Below, piece after piece: positions 41,083 through 50,622 of a stretch of 64,000 nucleotides of DNA. The stretch lies in NCBI RefSeq assembly GCF_031886125.1, contig NZ_CP119391.1:2666001-2730000 (forward strand). Direction: 5' to 3'. The position numbers were made by a program, and so were the translations under genes. Numbering within the stretch: the stretch's first letter is position 1; each line of letters starts with the position of its first letter. This DNA is from Halomonas piscis. Lineage in GTDB: Bacteria; Pseudomonadota; Gammaproteobacteria; Pseudomonadales; Halomonadaceae. The notes under the pieces were generated by a model. The model ran no database searches and was not told where the DNA came from. It saw nothing but the letters and a program-made list of their open reading frames with translations.

Positions 41083-41368
41083 ATGCGCAGACTCTCTTGT
41101 CGTTATTGTGTGCTTTGTCCCAACGCAGGTAGAACGACCGGCAGAGGCTGAACCGGCTGCTTTCGAAAGACGCTAAGCCGTTAACTTCCTCCTGTGCCTC
41201 GTTTCAAGCGTCGTGGCCTCAACATAGGCCGGACTCTTGAAATGGGCAAGCTCATGCCCGGCGTGGCTGAGTCCAAGGCCACAGGCGATCGGGACGGCAT
41301 CAACTCCCGGCAATGCTAAAATGGCCTTCCTTTCCTGTTATGACGCTTTTTCGCGCTGAAGGCAGCCC
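41083..41368. other. divergent region between dctP and lplA with a nested inverted repeat
   Basis: 286 bases without a gene. An outer repeat GGCCGGACTC (41227-41236) with GAGTCC-AA-GGCC (41269-41280) encloses a smaller hairpin GGGCA/TGCCC (41244-41258 region). A possible extended -10, TGC-TAAAAT (41314-41322), lies about 47 bases before lplA. Confidence 0.4.
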
Positions 41369-42376
41369 ATGATCTACATCGACAACGAAGGCATCACCGA
41401 TCCCCACGTCAACCTCGCTATCGAAGAACACTGCATTCGCCATCTGCCGGCGGGCGAGGACTACCTGTTGTTCTACATCAACGCGCCGTCGATCATCATC
41501 GGCCGCAACCAGAACACCCTGGAAGAGATCCACCAGGCCTATATCGACGAGCACGACATCCAGGTGGTGCGGCGTATTTCCGGCGGCGGCGCGGTCTACC
41601 ACGACCACGGCAACCTCAACTTCAGCTTTTTGACCGACTTTTCCAAGGACAAGCTGAACAACTTCAAGCAGTTCGCCACCCCCATCATCGAGGTGTTGAA
41701 CGAGATGGGCGTGGCGGCGGAAATGAAGGGCAGAAACGACATCGTGGTGGGCGATAAAAAGATCTCCGGCAACGCCCAGTTCTCCTCGACCAAGCGCATG
41801 TTCAACCACGGCACCCTGCTGCTGGACTGCGATTTAAGCCAGGTCAGCCGGGCGCTGGACGTGAAGATGACCAAGATCCAGTCCAAGGGCCACAAGTCAT
41901 CCCGGTCGCGGGTGGCCAACATCGCCGAGTTTCTCGACGAGGCGCTTTCCACCGAGGCGTTCAAGGAAAAGATCCTCGATGGCATCTTCCCCCAGAGCAC
42001 CGAACGTCGCGTCTACCGCCTGACCGACAAGGACTGGGAAAGCATCAACGCCCTGGTCGAGGAAAAGTACGGCCGCTGGGAGTGGAACTACGGCCGCTCG
42101 CCGGACTTCGATATCCAGCGCACTCGCCACTTTGCCGCCGGCATCGTCGATTTCCGCCTCAAGGTCAAGCGCGGCGGCACCGTGGAAAACGTCAAGATCT
42201 ACGGCGACTTCTTCGGCCAGCGCCCGATCGAAGAGATCGAGGACGCGCTTATCGGCGTGCGCTACCACAGGCAAGACATCGAGGCGGCGCTTGCAGGCTT
42301 TGATCTCTACGCCTACGTCGGCGACGTCGACCGCGGCGAGTTCATCGACCTGATCTACGGGCCGGATGAGGTGTGA
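41369..42376 (+). CDS. lplA: lipoate--protein ligase
   Basis: A 335-residue ligase that activates free lipoate with ATP and attaches it to lipoyl domains such as the three in AceF. Hallmarks: APSIIIGRNQNTLEEI, VVRRISGGGAVYHDHGNLNFSF, the catalytic Lys in GDKKISGNAQ, FNHGTLLLDCDLS, and a C-terminal accessory domain to the end. The single-chain sequence with many Lys, Asn and Ile resembles the LplJ-type enzymes of Gram-positive bacteria more than E. coli LplA, and it is less G/C-rich than its neighbours, so transfer is possible. Confidence 0.93.
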   Translation: MIYIDNEGITDPHVNLAIEEHCIRHLPAGEDYLLFYINAPSIIIGRNQNTLEEIHQAYIDEHDIQVVRRISGGGAVYHDHGNLNFSFLTDFSKDKLNNFKQFATPIIEVLNEMGVAAEMKGRNDIVVGDKKISGNAQFSSTKRMFNHGTLLLDCDLSQVSRALDVKMTKIQSKGHKSSRSRVANIAEFLDEALSTEAFKEKILDGIFPQSTERRVYRLTDKDWESINALVEEKYGRWEWNYGRSPDFDIQRTRHFAAGIVDFRLKVKRGGTVENVKIYGDFFGQRPIEEIEDALIGVRYHRQDIEAALAGFDLYAYVGDVDRGEFIDLIYGPDEV

Positions 42377-42390
42377 TCGAACGGATAAAA

Positions 42391-42405
42391 TAAGCGTTTT
42401 TCACG
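42391..42405 (+). repeat. host direct repeat, copy 1
   Basis: TAAGCGTTTTTCACG. The same 15 bases recur at 43455-43469 on the far side of the IS1595-family element, and a degenerate copy (TAAGTGCTTTTCGCG) is at 43475-43489. Removing the element restores three closely spaced copies. Confidence 0.6.
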
Positions 42406-42427
42406 AATCAGCCCTTATATAAGCGTT

Positions 42428-43454
42428 CCTGATTACGCATAAAAGTCAGCCATCTTCAGGAACCGGTACGGCATCGGCGGCGTTCTCGCTGCCACCGTCA
42501 GAAAGCGCGGGATCATGGCCTTGAGGTCATAGCGCCGATTGAACCGATACTCGAACTCGGCCAGGTAGCGTGGGGCATGCTGCCCGCGGATGGCATGGTA
42601 AGTGCCGGTGATCGCGTTCTTGACGTTGCCCAGCAGGGTGTTGACCCAGTTGAACTCGGGGTTCTCCACACTGGCACGCCCACCCCCGGTGATGTGGCAG
42701 TCATGGACGTAGAGGGGCGTGTCGAAGGCTCGGAAACACCCGAGACCGTCGCTGATGACCTGGCTCCCGGGGGCAATGGCCTGTTCGGCGTAGCGACGGA
42801 TCTCGGTGAGGGTGAAGCCGCTCACACGGCGAAGCTGAACCCGCAGTGGGTGGCCTTCCTCATCGGTTTGTACGGCCGCCACGAACGGGAACTTGTGCTC
42901 GGCGCCGCGCCCGCGCTTTCCCGGCCGTTCACCGCCCAGGTAGGCATCATCCAGCTCGATACGTCCGGAGAGCCGCTCTCCCTGGTTGCGCTCGTGCATG
43001 ACCTGCAGCAGCTTGTGCTTGAGCTTCCAGGCGGTGTTGTAGCTGACGCCGAGCTCCCGGGACAGTTGCAGCGCCGAGATGCCGCTCTTGCGCTGGGTCA
43101 GCAGATAGATGGCCAGAAACCAGGTGGTCAACGGCAGGTGCGTGGCATGGAAGATGGTCCCGGCGGTCAGCGAGGTCTGATGATGGCAGCGATGGCACTG
43201 GTAGAGCCCCCGCGACAGCCGGCAGCCCGTGGTGTTGCCACAGTCGGGGCAGACGAACCCCCTGGGCCAGCGATGCTGGAAGAGGGCTGCCTGGCATTGC
43301 GCTTCCGTGCCGTACTGCTCGAGGAAGGCCGGCAGCGACAGGCCGGGCTGGAACTGGATAGGATTGCGTGCCATGACGTCGGCTCCTCTACTGGATATAA
43401 CCTCAGTATAGGACAAGCTGGCGGGATGGTGGCTGACCAACATGAGTAATCAGG
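42428..43454 (-). mobile_element. IS1595-family insertion sequence, 1027 bp, apparently intact
   Basis: The ends read inward CCTGATTACgCAT and CCTGATTACtCAT, with GTCAGCCA continuing the match a few bases further in. The element is flanked by an exact 8-bp direct repeat, TAAGCGTT, at 42420-42427 and 43455-43462; an 8-bp duplication is the norm for IS1595. It carries one complete transposase and lies between the convergent ends of lplA and purL. Confidence 0.92.
42433..43374 (-). CDS. IS1595-family transposase
   Basis: A 313-residue transposase. The N-terminal zinc ribbon (CPDCGNTTGC...YQCHRCHHQTSLTAGTIF) is followed by a helix-turn-helix (GISALQLSRELGVSYNTAWKLKHKLLQVM) and the ISXO2-like DDE-type core starting GRIELDDAYLGGERPGKRGRG. 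The core includes QVISDGLGCFRAF and ends in a FEYRFNRRYDL motif. The start at 43374 has AGAGGAG upstream. The frame is intact. Confidence 0.93.
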   Translation of the reverse strand: MARNPIQFQPGLSLPAFLEQYGTEAQCQAALFQHRWPRGFVCPDCGNTTGCRLSRGLYQCHRCHHQTSLTAGTIFHATHLPLTTWFLAIYLLTQRKSGISALQLSRELGVSYNTAWKLKHKLLQVMHERNQGERLSGRIELDDAYLGGERPGKRGRGAEHKFPFVAAVQTDEEGHPLRVQLRRVSGFTLTEIRRYAEQAIAPGSQVISDGLGCFRAFDTPLYVHDCHITGGGRASVENPEFNWVNTLLGNVKNAITGTYHAIRGQHAPRYLAEFEYRFNRRYDLKAMIPRFLTVAARTPPMPYRFLKMADFYA

Positions 43455-43489
43455 TAAGCGTTTTTCACGGTTAATAAGTGCTTTTCGCG
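43455..43489 (+). repeat. host direct repeats, copies 2 and 3
   Basis: TAAGCGTTTTTCACG (43455-43469, its first 8 bases being the right target duplication) and the degenerate TAAGTGCTTTTCGCG (43475-43489). See the copy at 42391. Confidence 0.55.
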
Positions 43490-43506
43490 CGGCTCGGCAG
43501 TAACCA

Positions 43507-43534
43507 AAAAACGCCCGCATGAGCGGGCGTTTTG
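43507..43534 (-). terminator. terminator of purL (works in both directions)
   Basis: The stem ACGCCCGC/GCGGGCGT (43511-43518 and 43523-43530) with an ATGA loop is bordered by A runs on the left and T runs on the right, 24 bases after the purL stop. Confidence 0.92.
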
Positions 43535-43557
43535 TCTGCGTCACACGGCGTGGCGGG

Positions 43558-46500
43558 TTAGCCCAGCCACACCCGGGCGTTGCGGAACATGCGCAGCCAG
43601 GCGCCGTCTTCCTGCCAATCCTTGGGCCGCCAGGAGTTGGTCACCGCACGGGTAACCCGCTCGGGATGCGGCATCATCGCGGTGACGCGGCCGTCCGGGG
43701 TGGTGAGTCCGGTCACGCCGGAGGCGGAGCCGTTGGGATTCGCCGGGTAGCGCGTGGTGACCTGGCCGTAGTGGTCCACGTAGCGCAGGGCGATCTGGCC
43801 GCCGGTCTGCATCTGGCGCAGGTGTGCGCTGTCGGCAAACTGCGCCCGGCCTTCGCCGTGGGCCACCGCAATGGGCAGCATCGAGCCCTCCATGCCCTTG
43901 AGCATGATCGACGGCGTCTCCTCGACCCGCACCATGGCCACTCGGGCCTCGAACTGCTCGGACTCGTTGCGCACAAAGCCCGGCCAGCTGTCCGCCCCGG
44001 GGATCAGCTCCTTGAGCTGGGAGAGCATCTGGCAGCCGTTGCACACCCCCAGCGAGAAGCTGTCGTCGCGCTGGAAAAAGTCGGCGAACTGCTTTCGAGC
44101 GCGGGAGTTGAACAGAATCGACTTGGCCCAGCCGCCGCCGGCGCCCAGCACGTCGCCGTAGGAGAAGCCGCCGCAGGCGGCAAGCCCCTTGAACTGGCCA
44201 AGCGTCACGCGCCCTTCGAGAATGTCGCTCATGTGCACGTCCACGGCGTCAAAGCCGGCCCTGTCGAAGGCCCAGGCCATTTCCGTCTGGCCGTTCACGC
44301 CCTGCTCGCGCAGGATAGCCACGGCGGGTCTGGCCGTGTTCACAAAGGGCGCCGTGATGTCTTCGTCGACGTCGAACGACGGCGTGGCGGAAAGCCCCGG
44401 GTCCCGGGCGTCGAGCAGGTTGTCGAACTCGCTCTTGGCGCAGTCGGGGTTGTCGCGCAGCGCCTGCATGCGGTAGCTGGTTTCGCTCCAGGTGCGCTGG
44501 GTCAGCTGGCGAGTGGTTTCCAAAAGCGGCTCTTCGAACAGCGTCACCCGCACCTGATCGTCGTAGCGCGGGCGGGCGATCACGCCGCAAGTGTCGATGC
44601 CGGCCATGGCGAACTGGGTCAGCACCTCGGCGGTGTGCTCGCGGCTGACCTGAATCACCGCCCCCAGCTCTTCGGTAAACAGCGCGCCGACCGCGTCCAC
44701 CGGCTGGTCGATGAGCCAGTCGAGCTTGATCTCAAGCCCTGAGTGGGCGGCAAAGGCCATTTCCAGCAGGGTCACGAGCAGCCCGCCGTCGCTGCGGTCG
44801 TGGTAGGCCAAAAGCTTGCCGTCGCGATTGAGCCCCTGGATGACGCTGAAAAACGCCTTGATGTCCTCAGCGTCGTCCACGTCCGGGCAGTCTTTGCCCA
44901 GCTGACCGTAGACCTGGCCCAGCGCCGAGCCGCCCAGGCGATTCTGGCCGTGGCCCAGGTCGATCAGAATCAGATCGGATTCGTTCTGGTCCAGGTCAAT
45001 CTCCGGCGTCAGGGTGGCCATGGCGTCCACCACCGGAGCAAAGCCAGTCACGGCAAGGGACAGCGGCGAGGTCACGCTCTTGTCCCGAGTGACGTCGCTG
45101 TCGTCGGTTTCCTGCCAGGCGGTGCGCATGGACATGGAGTCCTTGCCCACGGGAATGGCGATGCCCAGGTCCGGGCACAGCTCCATGCCCACGGCGTAGA
45201 CGGCATCATAAAGCGCCTGGTTTTCGCCCGGGTGGTCGGCCGCGCTCATCCAGTTGGCCGACAGCTTGATATCGGAAAGGCGCGCAATCGGCGCGCTGGC
45301 CAGGTTGGTGACCGCCTCGGCCACGGCCAGCCTTGCGCTGGCCGCCGGGTCGAGCAGCGCCACCGGCGCCCGCTCGCCCAGGGCCATGGCTTCGCCGGCG
45401 TGGGTGTCGAAGCTCGCCGTGGTCACCGCGGCGTCGGCCACCGGCACCTGCCAGGGGCCGACCATCTGATCCCGGGCCACCAGCCCGGTGATCGAGCGAT
45501 CGCCGATGGTGATCAAGAAGCTCTTGGAGGCTACCGACGGCAGGCGCAGCACCCGGCCGAGCGCTTCGCGCAGGTCGAGGTTGTCGAGCATCATGTCCGA
45601 GCGCTCGGGCGTTTGCCGCTCGAACTCGCGCTGCATCCGCGGCGTCTTGCCGAACAGCACGCTCATGGGCAGGTCCACCGGACGGGTGTTGAAGTGGCTG
45701 TCGTGGACTTCCAGGTGATGGTCTTCCAGCGCCTCGCCGACCACGGCGTAGGGGCAGCGCTCCCGACGGCACAGCGCCTCGAAGGTGTCGAGGTCCTCCG
45801 GCGCCACCGCGAGCACGTAGCGCTCCTGGGCCTCGTTACACCAGATTTCCAGCGGGCTCATGCCCGGCTCGGCGCTGGGCACGTCGCGCAGCTGGAAACG
45901 CCCGCCGCGGCCGGCATCCTTCACCAGCTCCGGCAGGGCGTTGGACAGCCCGCCGGCGCCGACGTCGTGAATGAAGCGCAGCGGGTTATAGTCGCCCAGC
46001 GCCCAGCAGCGATCGATGACTTCCTGGGCGCGACGCTCGAGCTCGGGATTTTCCCGCTGCACCGAGGCGAAGTCCAAATCGGCGCTGGAGACTCCCGATG
46101 CCATGCTCGACGCCGCGCCGCCGCCAAGGCCGATGAGCATTGCCGGTCCGCCCATGACGATCAGCTTGCCGCCCACGGGGATCTCGCCTTTCTGCACGTG
46201 CTGGGCGCGGATATTGCCGTAGCCGCCGGCGAGCATGATGGGCTTGTGGTAGCCCCGGCGCTCGACGCCGTGGTTGCTGAGCACGTCCTGTTCGTAGGTG
46301 CGGAAGTAGCCGGCCAGGTTGGGCCGGCCGAACTCGTTGTTGAACGCCGCCCCTCCCACCGGGCCGTCGAGCATGATCGCAAGCGCCGACTGAATACGCT
46401 CGGGCTTGCCGTAGTCGAAGGTTTCCCAGGGCTGAACAAACTCGGGGATACGCAGGTTGGAGACGCTGAAGCCGGCAAGCCCCGCCTTGGGCTTGCCGCC

Positions 46501-47514
46501 GATGCCGGTAGCACCCTCGTCGCGAATCTCGCCGCCGGCGCCGGTGGCAGCCCCCGGGTACGGCGCGATCGCCGTGGGGTGGTTGTGGGTCTCCACCTTC
46601 ATCAGAATGTGGATGGGCTCCTGATGGGTCTCGTAGCGGGCGGTTTCATCGCCCTGGCCGGTGAGCGGCGCGGGGAAAAAGCGCCCGCCCTGGGAGCCCT
46701 TGATCACCGCGGCGTTGTCGCTGTAGGCGGAAAAGACGTTGTCCGGGGAGCTGGCGAAGGTGTTCTTGATCATCTTGAACAGCGACTGGGGCTGGTCGAC
46801 GCCGTCAACGGTCCAGTCGGCGTTGAAGATCTTGTGCCGGCAGTGCTCGGAGTTGGCCTGGGCAAACATCATCAGCTCGACGTCGGTGGGATTGCGCTCA
46901 AGCTCGGCAAAGGCCACCGCCAGATAGTCGATCTCGTCCTCGGCGAGCGCCAGCCCCAGCTCGCGGTTGGCCGCCACCAGCGCCTCGCGGCCGCCGCCCA
47001 GCACGTCGATGCTGGCAAGCATGGCCGGCTCGCGCCGGGTGAACAGCTTGGCCGCATCCGAGGCGTCAAACAGCACGGTCTCCACCATGCAGTCGTGCAA
47101 CAGCGCGATCAGTGTTTCGAAGGCCTCCTCGCCCGGCGGCGTGGAAAAGGTGATCCGGTAATCGATACCGCGCTCGATGCGCGCCACCTGGTCCAGCCCG
47201 CAGCTGTGGGCGATATCGGTTGCCTTGGACGACCAGGGCGAGAGGGTGCCGAGCCTTGGCACCACAAGAAAGCGCTGACCGCCTTCCGCCGCCGTCTCGT
47301 CTCCGGGGCGGTCGGCATGGTGGCCCTCCCGGCCATAGTCCAGCAGCTCAGCCAGGCGTTCGCGCTCCGCCTTTGCAAGCTCGCCGTGGTGGTCGACAAA
47401 GTGAACGTAGTCAGCAGTCAGCGTTTTGACGTCGCCTACGCGCTCGCGCAGGGTGTCAAGCAGTCGCGCATGACGGAACGCGGAAAGGGCGGGAGCGCCT
47501 CGCAGTTCGAGCAT
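43558..47514 (-). CDS. purL: phosphoribosylformylglycinamidine synthase (single-chain PurL)
   Basis: A 1318-residue enzyme that makes FGAM from FGAR, glutamine and ATP. The order is N-terminal PurS-like part, two AIRS-type synthase halves ([49 protein letters not shown]), and a C-terminal class I glutamine amidotransferase. The amidotransferase has [17 protein letters not shown], nucleophile Cys in [10 protein letters not shown] and HPERV at the end. The start at 47514 ([14 protein letters not shown]) has AGAGG upstream; the longer frame is not conserved. Slightly longer than the E. coli enzyme. Confidence 0.97.
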   Translation of the reverse strand: MLELRGAPALSAFRHARLLDTLRERVGDVKTLTADYVHFVDHHGELAKAERERLAELLDYGREGHHADRPGDETAAEGGQRFLVVPRLGTLSPWSSKATDIAHSCGLDQVARIERGIDYRITFSTPPGEEAFETLIALLHDCMVETVLFDASDAAKLFTRREPAMLASIDVLGGGREALVAANRELGLALAEDEIDYLAVAFAELERNPTDVELMMFAQANSEHCRHKIFNADWTVDGVDQPQSLFKMIKNTFASSPDNVFSAYSDNAAVIKGSQGGRFFPAPLTGQGDETARYETHQEPIHILMKVETHNHPTAIAPYPGAATGAGGEIRDEGATGIGGKPKAGLAGFSVSNLRIPEFVQPWETFDYGKPERIQSALAIMLDGPVGGAAFNNEFGRPNLAGYFRTYEQDVLSNHGVERRGYHKPIMLAGGYGNIRAQHVQKGEIPVGGKLIVMGGPAMLIGLGGGAASSMASGVSSADLDFASVQRENPELERRAQEVIDRCWALGDYNPLRFIHDVGAGGLSNALPELVKDAGRGGRFQLRDVPSAEPGMSPLEIWCNEAQERYVLAVAPEDLDTFEALCRRERCPYAVVGEALEDHHLEVHDSHFNTRPVDLPMSVLFGKTPRMQREFERQTPERSDMMLDNLDLREALGRVLRLPSVASKSFLITIGDRSITGLVARDQMVGPWQVPVADAAVTTASFDTHAGEAMALGERAPVALLDPAASARLAVAEAVTNLASAPIARLSDIKLSANWMSAADHPGENQALYDAVYAVGMELCPDLGIAIPVGKDSMSMRTAWQETDDSDVTRDKSVTSPLSLAVTGFAPVVDAMATLTPEIDLDQNESDLILIDLGHGQNRLGGSALGQVYGQLGKDCPDVDDAEDIKAFFSVIQGLNRDGKLLAYHDRSDGGLLVTLLEMAFAAHSGLEIKLDWLIDQPVDAVGALFTEELGAVIQVSREHTAEVLTQFAMAGIDTCGVIARPRYDDQVRVTLFEEPLLETTRQLTQRTWSETSYRMQALRDNPDCAKSEFDNLLDARDPGLSATPSFDVDEDITAPFVNTARPAVAILREQGVNGQTEMAWAFDRAGFDAVDVHMSDILEGRVTLGQFKGLAACGGFSYGDVLGAGGGWAKSILFNSRARKQFADFFQRDDSFSLGVCNGCQMLSQLKELIPGADSWPGFVRNESEQFEARVAMVRVEETPSIMLKGMEGSMLPIAVAHGEGRAQFADSAHLRQMQTGGQIALRYVDHYGQVTTRYPANPNGSASGVTGLTTPDGRVTAMMPHPERVTRAVTNSWRPKDWQEDGAWLRMFRNARVWLG

Positions 47515-47680
47515 ATCCGGAAAGCCTCTAGAGCAGGAAAATTCGAGCAGGGAATCACCAGGCCGCACAGCGGCAATTCGCGCCATGATACTGGAAAGCG
47601 CCTGACAGACGAAATCGGCCGGGTGACAGCCTGACCGGGGCTTAGTATCGTTGCGCCATGCCAAATGTCGCCACCCTGCT

Positions 47681-49150
47681 ATGCTGACGCCGAGCCGCCT
47701 TTTTTCCGCCCGCATCGGCGGCTACATCGCCTGTGCGGCGGTGTTCCTGCTGGTCATGCTGCCGGCGTTTCCGCCGGACCCAGAGGGCAAGAAACTGCGC
47801 GCCATCAAGCAGCGCGGCTTTCTCACCGTGCACACCCGCACCTCGCCCACGATCTATTATGCGGGGCGGCGCGGCCCTGCCGGCTTCGAGTACGAGCTGG
47901 CGCGCCGCTTTGCCGACCACCTGGGCGTCAGCCTCAATCTCGAGGCCAACCACCACCTGGACGACGTGCTGCCCGCCGTACGCCACCGTGGGGACCTGGG
48001 CGCCGCGGGGCTGGTGCTGACCCCGGCCACGCCGGGTATCAGCTTCACCCGGCCGATTATCGACATGCAGCCGCTGCTGGTCTACCGGCGGGGACTGCAC
48101 GGCATCGGCGGCCCGGAAGATCTGGCCGGGCTTGAGATCGGCACGCTGCGCGGCGCCAAAGGCGCCGGCACCGCCGCTACCCTGCGCGAGCTGCAAAAGG
48201 ACTATCCGGCGCTCAGCTGGAAAGAGTCCGGCGAGCTCGAAGTCGCCGACCTGCTGGCCCAGGTCGAAAACAGCGACCTTGACGCCGCCGTGGTTTTCGC
48301 CCATCAGTTCCGCGTCAACCGGCTGTTTTTCAAAAACGTCGAGCGCGGCTTTCCGCTGGGCAAACCAAGCTCTCTGGTCTGGGCCGTCCCCGACCGGCAC
48401 AATCTGGCATTCTTGGGCGAGGCCAACCGCTTTCTCGACGACCTGCAGCAAAGCGGCGAGCTGAAAAAGCTGGTGGAGCGCTACTTCGGCCACGACGACT
48501 ACCTGGAGTACGTCGGCACGCGGACGTTTCTCGACCACCTGGACTCGCGCCTGCCGCGCTACCGGGCGCTTTTTCAGCAGGCCGCCCGCGACACCGGCTT
48601 TGACTGGCAGCTGCTCGCCGCCGTGGGTTACCAGGAGTCCCACTGGGATCCGGACGCCGTCTCGCCCACCGGAGTGCGCGGTCTGATGATGCTGACCTCA
48701 CCCACGGCGAAAGAGGTCGGCGTTACCAACCGGCGCAATCCGGCGCAAAGCATCGACGGCGGCACGCGCTACCTGCGCCAGCTGGAACAGCGCCTGCCCA
48801 AAAGCATTACCGGCGATGACCGCCTGTTCATGGCGCTGGCGGCGTATAACGTCGGCCTTGGGCATCTGCTCGACGCCCGGGATCTCGCCCAGCGGCGCGG
48901 CGGCGATCCCGACCGCTGGCGCGACGTGCGCGATGCTCTGCCGCTACTGCAGCAGCGCCAGTGGTACGAAAAGACCCGCTACGGCTACGCCCGGGGCGGC
49001 GAGCCGGTGATTTATGTGCGCAACATCCGCCGCTACTACGAAATGCTGCAATACGTCGAGCGCAGCCGCCAGCAGTTCTTTCAGCTCGATAGAAACCTTC
49101 CCTCTGACGAGACGCTGATGCCGTTTGACCTGGTGCTGCCGCTGAATTAG
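47681..49150 (+). CDS. mltF: membrane-bound lytic murein transglycosylase F
   Basis: A 489-residue protein. A signal anchor (about residues 9-27), a SBP-like module ([37 protein letters not shown]...) and a C-terminal SLT domain with catalytic Glu319 in [25 protein letters not shown]. It cleaves peptidoglycan glycan strands. No lipobox is visible, so the N-terminus probably acts as a membrane anchor. The ATG at 47681 was preferred to a TTG 30 bases upstream. Divergent from purL and convergent with tadA, the E. coli and Pseudomonas neighbourhood. Confidence 0.93.
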   Translation: MLTPSRLFSARIGGYIACAAVFLLVMLPAFPPDPEGKKLRAIKQRGFLTVHTRTSPTIYYAGRRGPAGFEYELARRFADHLGVSLNLEANHHLDDVLPAVRHRGDLGAAGLVLTPATPGISFTRPIIDMQPLLVYRRGLHGIGGPEDLAGLEIGTLRGAKGAGTAATLRELQKDYPALSWKESGELEVADLLAQVENSDLDAAVVFAHQFRVNRLFFKNVERGFPLGKPSSLVWAVPDRHNLAFLGEANRFLDDLQQSGELKKLVERYFGHDDYLEYVGTRTFLDHLDSRLPRYRALFQQAARDTGFDWQLLAAVGYQESHWDPDAVSPTGVRGLMMLTSPTAKEVGVTNRRNPAQSIDGGTRYLRQLEQRLPKSITGDDRLFMALAAYNVGLGHLLDARDLAQRRGGDPDRWRDVRDALPLLQQRQWYEKTRYGYARGGEPVIYVRNIRRYYEMLQYVERSRQQFFQLDRNLPSDETLMPFDLVLPLN

Positions 49151-49184
49151 CGCTGCCGCCAACTCGTGGCAGTCACCTCCGGGC

Positions 49185-49640
49185 TCAGGCGCGCCGAACG
49201 GCAAAGAACTGCTTGAGCAGGCGTCTTGACGCCGGCGCCAGCACCCCCGGCGTCACCGCGACTCGATGGTTGAACCACGGCTGCGCCAGCAGATTGGCCC
49301 TGGATTCCACCATCCCCGTACGCGGCTCGGCGGCAGCATACACCAGACGCTCGAGGCGCGCGTTGACCGCCGCCCCGGCGCACATCATGCAGGGTTCCAG
49401 GGTCACGAACAGCGTGCAGCCGTCGAGCCGGTAGTTGCCCCGCGCCTGCCCCGCCAAGCGCAGCGCCTGTACCTCGGCGTGGGCGCAGGGGTCGAGCGCA
49501 GTCACCGGGGCATTGTGGGCGGCGGCGATAACCTCCCCCGCCGCATTCACCACCACCGCGCCCACCGGCACTTCGCCGGCTTCGGCTGCCTGGTGCGCCT
49601 GGTCCAGAGCGCGGTGCATGTAATACTCATCGCTGCGCAT
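49185..49640 (-). CDS. tadA: tRNA adenosine(34) deaminase
   Basis: A 151-residue zinc deaminase that converts A34 to inosine in tRNA-Arg(ACG). His54 and Glu56 in CAHAEVQAL, and Cys84/Cys87 in LEPCMMCAGA, form the active site. YYMHRALDQAHQAAEAGEVPVGAVVV is the usual start. It faces mltF convergently. Confidence 0.96.
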   Translation of the reverse strand: MRSDEYYMHRALDQAHQAAEAGEVPVGAVVVNAAGEVIAAAHNAPVTALDPCAHAEVQALRLAGQARGNYRLDGCTLFVTLEPCMMCAGAAVNARLERLVYAAAEPRTGMVESRANLLAQPWFNHRVAVTPGVLAPASRRLLKQFFAVRRA

Positions 49641-49699
49641 GGCGCAAAAACTCCGTTAAAGTAAGCAGACTGTCGCATGATATCCCAAGGAGTTGCCCC

Positions 49700-50554
49700 A
49701 TGAATCACACGCCCGCACCCGGCACCGAAGCCCTCGGTGAGCTGGTGGCGCTGCTGGATCTCGAGCCGCTCGAAGACACGCTGTTTCGCGGCCAGAGCCA
49801 GGATCTGGGCCTGCCCCAGCTTTACGGCGGCCAGGTGCTCGGCCAGGCGCTGGCCGCGGCCACGCACACTGTGCCCGACGAGCGCCGCCCGCACTCCCAG
49901 CACGGCTATTTTCTGCGCCCGGGCGACTCCCACCGCCCGGTGGTTTACCAGGTCGACAAGGTGCGCGACGGCGGCAGCTTCACCACCCGGCGAGTCACCG
50001 CGATCCAGAAGGGCCGGCCGATCTTTTTTTGCAGCGCCTCTTTCCAGATTCCGGAAAAAAGCCCGCTGCTGCACCAGCGGCCGATGCCCGACGTGCCGAC
50101 CCCCGAGGCGCTGCTGCAGAAAAGCAGCGCGGCCAGACACTCTCAGACCCTGAGCCATCCGAGCCGGTTTCTTCCGGTCCCCCGGCCGCCGGAGGAGACC
50201 CACCCTGCCAGACGCTGCCTGTGGTTTCGCTTTGACGGCGCGCTGCCGGACTCCCCGGCCCTGCACCGCCATCTGCTGTCCTACGCCTCGGACTTCAACC
50301 TGCTGACCACGGCGCTTCTGCCCCACGGGGTCAGCTTCACCGACCCAAAGCTGCAGATAGCGAGCCTCGACCACGCCCTCTGGCTGCACGCCGACGCCCG
50401 CGTGGACGAGTGGCTGCTATACGTTATCGAATCGCCCTGGAGCGGCAGCGCCCGAGGGCTTGCCCAGGGCCATATCTATCGCCGCGACGGCACGCTTGTG
50501 GCCTCGAGCGCCCAGGAAGGCCTGACCCGGCTGCACAGCGCTCCCGAACGCTAG
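49700..50554 (+). CDS. tesB: acyl-CoA thioesterase II
   Basis: A 284-residue double hot-dog thioesterase. FRGQSQDLGLPQLYGGQVLGQALAAATHTVP and LHSQ-type HGYFLRPGDSHRPVVYQVDKVRDGGSFTTRRVTAIQKGRPIFFCSASFQ mark the first half. ASLDHALWLHADARVDEWLLYVIESPWSGSARGLAQGHIYRRDG in the second half contains the catalytic Asp, Ser/Thr and Gln region. It releases fatty acids from acyl-CoA. AAGGAG precedes the ATG by 7 bases. Confidence 0.95.
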   Translation: MNHTPAPGTEALGELVALLDLEPLEDTLFRGQSQDLGLPQLYGGQVLGQALAAATHTVPDERRPHSQHGYFLRPGDSHRPVVYQVDKVRDGGSFTTRRVTAIQKGRPIFFCSASFQIPEKSPLLHQRPMPDVPTPEALLQKSSAARHSQTLSHPSRFLPVPRPPEETHPARRCLWFRFDGALPDSPALHRHLLSYASDFNLLTTALLPHGVSFTDPKLQIASLDHALWLHADARVDEWLLYVIESPWSGSARGLAQGHIYRRDGTLVASSAQEGLTRLHSAPER

Positions 50555-50557
50555 GCA

Positions 50558-50595
50558 CAAAAACGCCGGCGCCCGCACAGGGCGGGCGTCGGCGT
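50558..50595 (-). terminator. terminator of the malic enzyme gene
   Basis: A 14-bp stem (50563-50576 with 50582-50595, one G-T pair), a 5-base loop, then GTTTTTG-like T residues on the minus strand. It sits between the convergent tesB and malic enzyme genes. Confidence 0.85.
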
Positions 50596-50622
50596 CAGCA
50601 AGGTCGGTTCGGCTCGGCCGAG

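Noticed and set aside
42391..43469. A 15-base direct repeat taken as the target duplication of the IS1595 element
   Set aside because: The first copy is 29 bases outside the element end. The true duplication is the 8-bp TAAGCGTT touching both ends; the 15-base match is a host repeat.
44743..47634. A 963-residue open frame opposite purL
   Set aside because: Shadow of purL; no known motif and no start signal.
47651..47681. TTG start giving MltF ten extra residues
   Set aside because: The added residues are charged and break the signal-anchor pattern; the ATG at 47681 gives a normal N-terminus.
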